This document shows, piece by piece, positions 58,288 through 64,000 of a stretch of DNA of 64,000 nt (position 1 is the first letter of the stretch; each line of letters starts with the position of its first letter). Origin of the DNA: Chitinophaga niabensis (GTDB lineage: Bacteria > Bacteroidota > Bacteroidia > Chitinophagales > Chitinophagaceae). The translations under genes and the position numbers were made by a program. Under the pieces are notes generated by a model, which ran no database searches, was not told where the DNA came from, and saw only the letters and a program-made list of their open reading frames with translations. Location of the stretch: the NCBI RefSeq assembly GCF_900129465.1, contig NZ_FSRA01000002.1, forward strand, positions 992,001 to 1,056,000, in the 5' to 3' direction.

Positions 58288-61200
58288 ATGCGAAATTACT
58301 TTTCAGCATATAAAAATCCGGTTGCAGTGCTCATCGTGCTCATCATCTGCGGAGGCCTTTTTGCTTACAGCAAAATGCAAACATCCCTTTTCCCGGAGAT
58401 CACTTTTCCTAAGATCAAGATCATTGCAGATGCAGGTCAGCAACCAGTGAAAAAGATGATGATCACCGTTACCCGCCAACTGGAAAATGCCATAAAACAA
58501 GTGCCGGACCTGGAAATGATCCGCAGCAGAACCAGCAGAGGCAGCTGTGAAATATCCGCATACATGAACTGGAACAGTAACATAGATGTGAACCAGCAAA
58601 GGATAGAATCAAAGATCAACGAAATAAAGAATATCCTGCCACCGGATATCCAGATCACGGTGGAAAGGATGAACCCTTCTATTTTGCCGGTTATCGGGTA
58701 TTCGCTGGCCAGTAAAACACGCAGCCCGGTAGATATGAAGATGCTGGCCAAATACACCATCAAACCATTTCTTTCCCAGGTACCCGGTATTAGTGATGTT
58801 CGTGTGGTAGGTGGCAAAGAAAAAGAATACTGGCTCATCCTGGACCTCCAAAAAATGAACACCCTGGGCATTACTCCTGATATTATTAATACCGCATTGG
58901 GACAAACAAATTTCATTCGCTCTAACGGGTACCTTTCTGATTACCGGCTGATGTATCTCACCATCACAGATGCCTCCGTTACTTCAAGGTCGCAGCTGGA
59001 AGAGATCGTGATCAGTAATAACGGCCAGCGCATTGTTACCCTTAAAGATATTGCAGCCGTTGAGATCCGGGAGGCAAAAGAATATGTGAAGATCAACGCT
59101 AATGGGAAAGATGGTCTATTGCTCGCAGTGATAAAACAACCAAATGCGAACCTCGTTGAACTCAGCGATAAAATGCAGGTAAAGCTCGAAGCGCTGAAAA
59201 AGATCATACCCCGGGACGTAACGATTGAACCATTTTATATACAGGCAGATTTTGTGAAAGATGCCGTACACAGTGTTACGGACAGCCTCTGGATAGGTCT
59301 TGTACTGGCCATTTTTGTTGCCATTATATTCCTTCGGTCTGTTAAAGCAAGCGCTGTTATCCTGGTCACGATTCCGGTAATACTTTTATTATCCGTTATT
59401 TGTCTCTTTGCAACAGGCCAGTCGTTCAACATCATGACACTTGGCGCCCTTGCTGCTGCAATAGGCCTGATAATAGACGATGCCATTGTTGTAGTGGAGC
59501 AGATCCATCGCACGCACGAAGAACATCCTGAGGAACCAACGGCCACCCTTGTTCAGAAGGCGATTAGGTATCTCTTCCCAGCTATGGTAGGCTCTTCCTT
59601 AAGTACTATTGTAATATTCCTGCCCTTCGTATTAATGAGTGGTGTGGCCGGCGCCTACTTTAAAGTGATGACGGATACGATGATCATCACCCTCACTTGT
59701 TCATTTTTTGTGACCTGGTTGGTATTGCCTGTCATCTACCTGTTGCTGACAAAAAAAGACATGCCAAAGGCCCGGCTGAAGGAAACACCTGCACATCATG
59801 TAAAAACACAGCAATGGGTAGCGTTCTTTATCAAAAGGCCGGTTATCAGCCTGGCCATAATAGGGTTCCTGGTTGCCAGTATCATCTATATTTATCCTAG
59901 GCTGGCCACAGGTTTCCTGCCGGAAATGGACGAAGGCAGCATTATCCTGGACTACGAATCGCCACCCGGCACTTCCCTGGAAGAAACGGATAACATGCTT
60001 CGGCAGGTGGAAAAGATCCTGGTGAAAGTGCCGGAAGTTCAGGCTTATAGCAGGCGTACAGGCACACAGTTGGGCTTTTTTATAACAGAGCCCAATACCG
60101 GCGATTACCTTATTCAGCTGAAAAAACAACGGAACAGGTCTACAGATGAAGTAATTACAGCCATCAGGGATCAGGTAGAAGTGTCACAACCCGCACTTAG
60201 AATAGATTTTGGACAGGTGATCGGAGATATGCTGGGAGACCTCATGACTTCCGTTCAACCGATAGAGGTGAAAATATTTGGCACGGATCAGGCAAAACTG
60301 CAGGAGTTGTCCAAACAGGTAGCCGGCATTATGTCTGAAGTTCAGGGCACGGCAGATGTATTTGATGGCATTGTATATGTAGGGCCTTCTATTAATGTGA
60401 TTCCTAATAGTACCACCCTGGCCCAATATGGTATTACACCGGCCAACCTGCAATACCAGCTGCAGTCTTCCCTGGAAGGAAATATTGCCGGGGGCGTATA
60501 TGACAGAGAACAGGTCACTAATATCCGTTTGGTATATCCCGGCAACCAATCACTGAGCATTGGAGATATCAGCAAAACGCCCGTTTTTCTTCCTAATGGC
60601 CGCCTGATGCCCATAGACCAACTGGCCACTGTAAATATGGTGCAAGGAGAAGCAGAGATTGAAAGGGAAGACCTGCAATCTATGGGCGTAGTTTCTGCAA
60701 GACTGGAAAACAGGGATCTGGGCAGCGTTATAAAAGATATTCAAAGTGAAGTAGCCGCCAAAGTACAACTCCCACAAGGATATGCTATAGTATATGGTGG
60801 CGATTATGCAAACCAGCAACAGTCTTTCAGCGAATTGCTCACTATCCTGCTCACTTCCAGTTTCCTTGTTTTTAGTGTGATCCTTTTCCTTTACAGGGAT
60901 TTCAGGATAGCCCTCATGATCCTTTTGGTTGCCGTATTGGGTATCAGTGGCAGTTATGCCGGATTGTACTTCACTAATACGCCCCTGAATGTGGGCAGTT
61001 ATACGGGCCTTATCATGATTGTTGGCATCATCGGCGAAAATGCCATCTTCACTTTCCTTCAATTCAGGGAATCACTCCAGGAAACCGGCGATGTAGACAA
61101 AGCAATCATCTATTCTATTTCCACAAGGCTAAGACCCAAATTAATGACGGCTATAGGGGCCATTATTGCCCTCTTGCCAATTGCCCTGGGCATAGGTACC

Positions 61201-61326
61201 GGCGCACAATTACACCAGCCTTTAGCTATCGCCGTCATAGGTGGTTTTATCATCGCCTTGCCTTTACTGCTAATTGTATTGCCAACGCTGATGCGTTGGT
61301 TCTTTAAAACACATAAAACACAATAA
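58288..61326 (+). CDS. RND family efflux pump, inner-membrane component
   Basis: The 1012-aa proton-driven pump has 12 transmembrane segments and two large periplasmic loops. RND marks are 'QTSLFPEITFPKIKIIADAGQQPVKKMMITVTRQLENAIK', the TM4 acidic pair in 'AAAIGLIIDDAIVVVEQI' and 'ALPLLLIVLPTLMRWFFK' at the end. 'GTSLEETDNMLRQVEKIL' and 'GGDYANQQQSFSELLTILLTSSFLV' are typical of the HAE/CusA-like class. ATG 58288 is preferred to the GTG at 58282 inside the adaptor's last codons. Substrates cannot be told; a drug or metal role is equally open. Confidence 0.95.
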   Translation: MRNYFSAYKNPVAVLIVLIICGGLFAYSKMQTSLFPEITFPKIKIIADAGQQPVKKMMITVTRQLENAIKQVPDLEMIRSRTSRGSCEISAYMNWNSNIDVNQQRIESKINEIKNILPPDIQITVERMNPSILPVIGYSLASKTRSPVDMKMLAKYTIKPFLSQVPGISDVRVVGGKEKEYWLILDLQKMNTLGITPDIINTALGQTNFIRSNGYLSDYRLMYLTITDASVTSRSQLEEIVISNNGQRIVTLKDIAAVEIREAKEYVKINANGKDGLLLAVIKQPNANLVELSDKMQVKLEALKKIIPRDVTIEPFYIQADFVKDAVHSVTDSLWIGLVLAIFVAIIFLRSVKASAVILVTIPVILLLSVICLFATGQSFNIMTLGALAAAIGLIIDDAIVVVEQIHRTHEEHPEEPTATLVQKAIRYLFPAMVGSSLSTIVIFLPFVLMSGVAGAYFKVMTDTMIITLTCSFFVTWLVLPVIYLLLTKKDMPKARLKETPAHHVKTQQWVAFFIKRPVISLAIIGFLVASIIYIYPRLATGFLPEMDEGSIILDYESPPGTSLEETDNMLRQVEKILVKVPEVQAYSRRTGTQLGFFITEPNTGDYLIQLKKQRNRSTDEVITAIRDQVEVSQPALRIDFGQVIGDMLGDLMTSVQPIEVKIFGTDQAKLQELSKQVAGIMSEVQGTADVFDGIVYVGPSINVIPNSTTLAQYGITPANLQYQLQSSLEGNIAGGVYDREQVTNIRLVYPGNQSLSIGDISKTPVFLPNGRLMPIDQLATVNMVQGEAEIEREDLQSMGVVSARLENRDLGSVIKDIQSEVAAKVQLPQGYAIVYGGDYANQQQSFSELLTILLTSSFLVFSVILFLYRDFRIALMILLVAVLGISGSYAGLYFTNTPLNVGSYTGLIMIVGIIGENAIFTFLQFRESLQETGDVDKAIIYSISTRLRPKLMTAIGAIIALLPIALGIGTGAQLHQPLAIAVIGGFIIALPLLLIVLPTLMRWFFKTHKTQ

Positions 61327-61328
61327 AC

Positions 61329-61736
61329 ATGAAAAACGTACTAACAGGGATCGCCTTACTTTTTATCACAACAGGGATTCATGCACAAAGCAAAACGGTA
61401 ACAGATGCCTTCGCTAAATCATTTCCGGGCGCAACAAAGATTAAATGGGAAAAAGAGGGAGCAGACTTTGAAGTTGGGTTTACGCTGAATGGCCAGGGAA
61501 TGTCTGCCGTGTATAACGGCAAGGGAGATCTGATGGAGAAGGAAGTGGAGATAAAGGTCTCAGAATTGCCGGCTGGTGTAGCAGCATATGTTAAAGAACA
61601 CTACAAAGGGGCGAAGATTACAGACGCGGCCCGCATAACAAAAGCAAATGGGGAAGTGAACATAGAAGCCGGAATAAAAGGGAAAGATATTTTGTTTACA
61701 GCAGACGGTAAGTTCCTGAAAGAAGCAAAAGATTAG
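61329..61736 (+). CDS. PepSY-like periplasmic protein
   Basis: The 135-aa secreted protein has a signal ('LLFITTGIHAQ') and a PepSY-like (PF11396) body. The body has 'VTDAFAKSFPGATKIKWEKEGADFEVGFTLNG' and 'KEHYKGAKITDAARITKANGEVNIEAGIKG', the repeated 'F..G.....W...G..Y.V.F' pattern of the family. Related proteins are common in Bacteroidota next to two-component and efflux genes. It follows the pump by 2 bases, so it belongs to the operon. Confidence 0.88.
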   Translation: MKNVLTGIALLFITTGIHAQSKTVTDAFAKSFPGATKIKWEKEGADFEVGFTLNGQGMSAVYNGKGDLMEKEVEIKVSELPAGVAAYVKEHYKGAKITDAARITKANGEVNIEAGIKGKDILFTADGKFLKEAKD

Positions 61737-61741
61737 GCAAG

Positions 61742-62338
61742 ATGAAATTCGCAGCAACAGGCGGCCTTGTTAAAGCATATGTGATGAATCTTTTCATGGA
61801 CTCAACGCAGGATTACATGTTATACCACAACCTCTCCCATACGGAAAAGGTTGTGGGCCATACCATGGAAATAGTACGCCATTACCAGCTGAATGAAAGA
61901 GAAAGATTTGTGCTGAACACGGCTGCCTGGTTCCATGATACCGGCCATATGTTTGCCAGTATAGAAGTACATGAGGAAGCCGGGGTGCATATTATGAGGT
62001 CCTTTTTAGAAAAGGAGCATGCCCCCGGCGAATTAATAGAAATGATCGCCCAATGTATCATGGCCACCAAATATCCTCCCACACCAGGAAACCAGCTGGA
62101 AGAGATCATTTGTGATGCAGATACCTATCACTTTGGAACCCCGGAATTCAGAATAACAGATGAACTGATCAAAAAAGAAATGCAATTGAGAACTGGCAAA
62201 GAGTTTAAGAACTGGTACCAGGATAGCATGAAATTACTGGAAAGCCACCGGTTCTTCACATCCTATTGCCGTTATAAGCTCGAAGCAGGTAAACAACAGA
62301 ATATACAATATCTGCAGGCAAAGATCAAAAACAGTTAA
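61742..62338 (+). CDS. HD-domain phosphohydrolase
   Basis: The 198-aa cytoplasmic metal-dependent phosphohydrolase-like protein has 'YHNLSHTEKVVGHTMEIVRHY' (first H), the HD pair in 'AAWFHDTGHMFASIEVHEEAGVHIM', and 'CDADTYHFGTPEF' (final D) in the expected order. No nucleotide-specific motif can be read. It lies 5 bases after the PepSY-like gene and 8 bases before the receptor gene, so it is part of the efflux transcript. Confidence 0.85.
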   Translation: MKFAATGGLVKAYVMNLFMDSTQDYMLYHNLSHTEKVVGHTMEIVRHYQLNERERFVLNTAAWFHDTGHMFASIEVHEEAGVHIMRSFLEKEHAPGELIEMIAQCIMATKYPPTPGNQLEEIICDADTYHFGTPEFRITDELIKKEMQLRTGKEFKNWYQDSMKLLESHRFFTSYCRYKLEAGKQQNIQYLQAKIKNS

Positions 62339-62346
62339 CATTATTT

Positions 62347-64000
62347 ATGAAAAGCATAACCCTTATACTTTCCTTTTTAGCTTTAAGTCTAAATATTTTC
62401 AGTCAGCAGAATAAGAACGGAAAGATCACAGGAAAAATACTAAGCAGCGCTGGCAAACAACCTGTAGAGTACGCCACCATCACTGTTACAGACCTCAGTA
62501 CAGGAAAGATTGCCAGCGGCGCTGTTACAAACGCAGGCGGAACATTTGTGATCAATGCCTTAAACACCGGCAGCTTTAAAGTAATGGTGGATTTTTTGGG
62601 GTACGATAAGAAAATAATTGACAGCGTAATGATCACCAACGCAAAATCTTCCAGGGACCTGGGCACTATATATCTTTCCGTACACAGCAGATCGTTGAAT
62701 GAAGTGGTAATTACTTCCCATACCATCGTAGAGAATAAAATCGACAGGGTCGTATATAATGTAGCGAACGATGTTACTTCCCAGGGTGGAGTGGCTACAG
62801 ATGTACTGAAAAAAGTACCCCAGGTAACAGTAGACCTGGATGGGAATGTGGAATTACAGGGCAATCCCAATATCCGCTTCCTGATAAACGGGAAACCTTC
62901 CAGTATGTTTGGCAATAGCCTTGCAGATGCGTTGGCTTCGATCCCCGCCAGCCAGATCAAAAGTATTGAAGCCATCACCAGCCCCGGCGCAAAATATGAT
63001 GCACAGGGTACAGGAGGGATCATTAATATCATCCTGAAAGACAATAAAATGCAGGGGATTAACGGAAGCGTCAATCTTTCCGCAGGCACCAGGCTGGAAA
63101 ATGGTTCCGTAAACCTGAATGTACGGCACAACAATTTCGGGATGAATTTCTTTTTCAGTGGCAATGCGCAGCTCAGTTCTTCCACACCTTCCTCGCAGGA
63201 CAGGCATTCCATTGATTCTATCGCCGGCACAACTACCCGTTTATTACAGAATGGCGTAGCAGACTTTCGCAGGAGCGCTTATGAATCCGGCCTGGGTTTT
63301 GACTGGAACATCAGTAAAACAGATAACCTGAGCGGGGCCTTTTCCTATGATCACTTCAGGAATAATTCAGAAGGCTTAACAAAACAGCAGCAACAGGTAC
63401 GGGAATTTAACAACCCTTTTGCAGATACCACAGATATGATCAGAAGGTCTGCAACACGTAACCGCATGCATGCGCTGGACTGGGACCTGGCATATAAAAA
63501 GAAGTTCAAAAAAGAAGGGCAGGAACTGGATGTATTATACAGCGCAAGTTATGGCTCACCTTTCTCTTATTATCTGCTGGTTTTACCGGATGTAAGGTCG
63601 TTCAGCAATAATCCCGGAAAAGATAAAGAGAACAATCTTGCCATAGACTATACTCACCCGGTGAATAACAACTTTACCATTGAAACAGGGCTGAAAGCAA
63701 TCTTTTATGACATCAGTAACACAGCAGATGTGCATACTTATGATAAAACAGCCAATGATTACTTTCCGGACCCTACACAAACCTACAGCTTTAATTACAA
63801 AATGAATGTTTACGGAGGATACCTGTCCGCTACATTTTCGATCGCCCGGTTCCTGGATATTAAAGCGGGCGGCAGATACGAACACACCCATGTAAATGCT
63901 GATTTTACGGGTACAAACGTACCGTCCTACGGAAACTTTTTCCCTTCGGTTATCCTGTCTCACAAGTTTAATAAAGACCAATCCCTCAAACTGTCCTATA
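62347..64000 (+). CDS. TonB-dependent receptor-type outer-membrane protein, 5' part
   Basis: At least 551 residues are open to the right edge; the C-terminal part of the barrel lies outside the window. A signal ('LILSFLALSLNIFSQ'), a CarboxypepD_reg-like domain ('GKITGKILSSAGKQPVEYATITVTDLSTGKIASGAVTN') and a plug-like part ('SHTIVENKIDRVVYNVANDVTSQGGVATDVLKKVPQVTVD', 'INGKPSSMFGNSLADALASIPASQIKSIEAITSPGAKYDAQGTGGIINIIL') are followed by barrel strands. This matches the Bacteroidota outer-membrane beta-barrel family (PF14905), related to TonB receptors. It ends the efflux gene run, starting 8 bases after the HD gene. Confidence 0.93.
   Translation, partial: MKSITLILSFLALSLNIFSQQNKNGKITGKILSSAGKQPVEYATITVTDLSTGKIASGAVTNAGGTFVINALNTGSFKVMVDFLGYDKKIIDSVMITNAKSSRDLGTIYLSVHSRSLNEVVITSHTIVENKIDRVVYNVANDVTSQGGVATDVLKKVPQVTVDLDGNVELQGNPNIRFLINGKPSSMFGNSLADALASIPASQIKSIEAITSPGAKYDAQGTGGIINIILKDNKMQGINGSVNLSAGTRLENGSVNLNVRHNNFGMNFFFSGNAQLSSSTPSSQDRHSIDSIAGTTTRLLQNGVADFRRSAYESGLGFDWNISKTDNLSGAFSYDHFRNNSEGLTKQQQQVREFNNPFADTTDMIRRSATRNRMHALDWDLAYKKKFKKEGQELDVLYSASYGSPFSYYLLVLPDVRSFSNNPGKDKENNLAIDYTHPVNNNFTIETGLKAIFYDISNTADVHTYDKTANDYFPDPTQTYSFNYKMNVYGGYLSATFSIARFLDIKAGGRYEHTHVNADFTGTNVPSYGNFFPSVILSHKFNKDQSLKLSY

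Noticed and set aside
62403..63230. Open frame of 275 codons on the minus strand over the receptor gene
   Set aside because: The receptor domains are evident on the plus strand and the antisense product has only S/L/F-rich composition.
1..64000. CRISPR arrays, insertion sequences, rRNA genes
   Set aside because: No regularly spaced repeats, transposase families or rRNA segments were seen on reading through; only one tRNA was recognised.

Overview
The window looks like a chromosomal segment of a Bacteroidota species, most likely a Chitinophaga-type member of the Chitinophagales. The signs are a SusC/SusD pair, TonB-linked CarboxypepD_reg/plug receptors, 'GCNCG' CAP lipoproteins, few clear Shine-Dalgarno sites, and several promoters of the Bacteroidota type (TTG, about 19 nt, TAnnTTTG). 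Gene density is high, and both ends cut through genes (mnmG on the left, a TonB-type receptor on the right).

Layout. 1-3.3 kb: the 3' part of mnmG, then an ECF sigma factor overlapping a membrane-anchored partner with a barrel-like C-terminus. 3.3-7.4 kb (mostly minus): hemJ, a CruF-like carotenoid protein, an MHS-type MFS transporter and an AlkZ-like winged-helix protein. 7.5-17.9 kb: a sugar locus in which a minus operon (ThuA, two Gfo/Idh/MocA-type oxidoreductases, an SDR) diverges from a LacI regulator followed by SusC/SusD. A 22-bp near-palindrome in the divergent gap is a strong operator candidate. 17.9-19.6 kb: three minus genes of unknown role. 19.9-22.9 kb: a hybrid histidine kinase and a separate small kinase. 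23.1-27.45 kb: three tightly packed genes, a 72-aa cysteine protein, a 147-aa membrane protein and a 1218-aa CHAT-NTPase-TPR protein. This is the best candidate for an undescribed conflict or signalling system, and it lies beside tRNA-Phe.

27.6-41.5 kb holds mainly housekeeping genes: DUF3050, recQ, kdsD, manC, carbonic anhydrase with a SulP transporter, PadR with PspC, feoB and an M28 peptidase. 41.6-47.5 kb: an S41 peptidase, a small regulatory-like protein, a DUF922 protein, paaABCD and nadD. 47.5-55.9 kb: an AI-2E-type permease, a YtxH/holin-like envelope cassette, a radical SAM/SPASM protein, a GH25 lysozyme, two CAP lipoproteins, a DUF4241 protein, a C92 peptidase and a lipoprotein. 56.1 kb to the end: a six-gene run with an RND efflux system (TolC, adaptor, pump), a PepSY-like protein, an HD protein and an outer-membrane receptor.

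Functions come from motifs and family recognition by eye; no database search was run. Start codons were moved from the longest open frame where spacing, an internal ATG or family N-termini argued for it.
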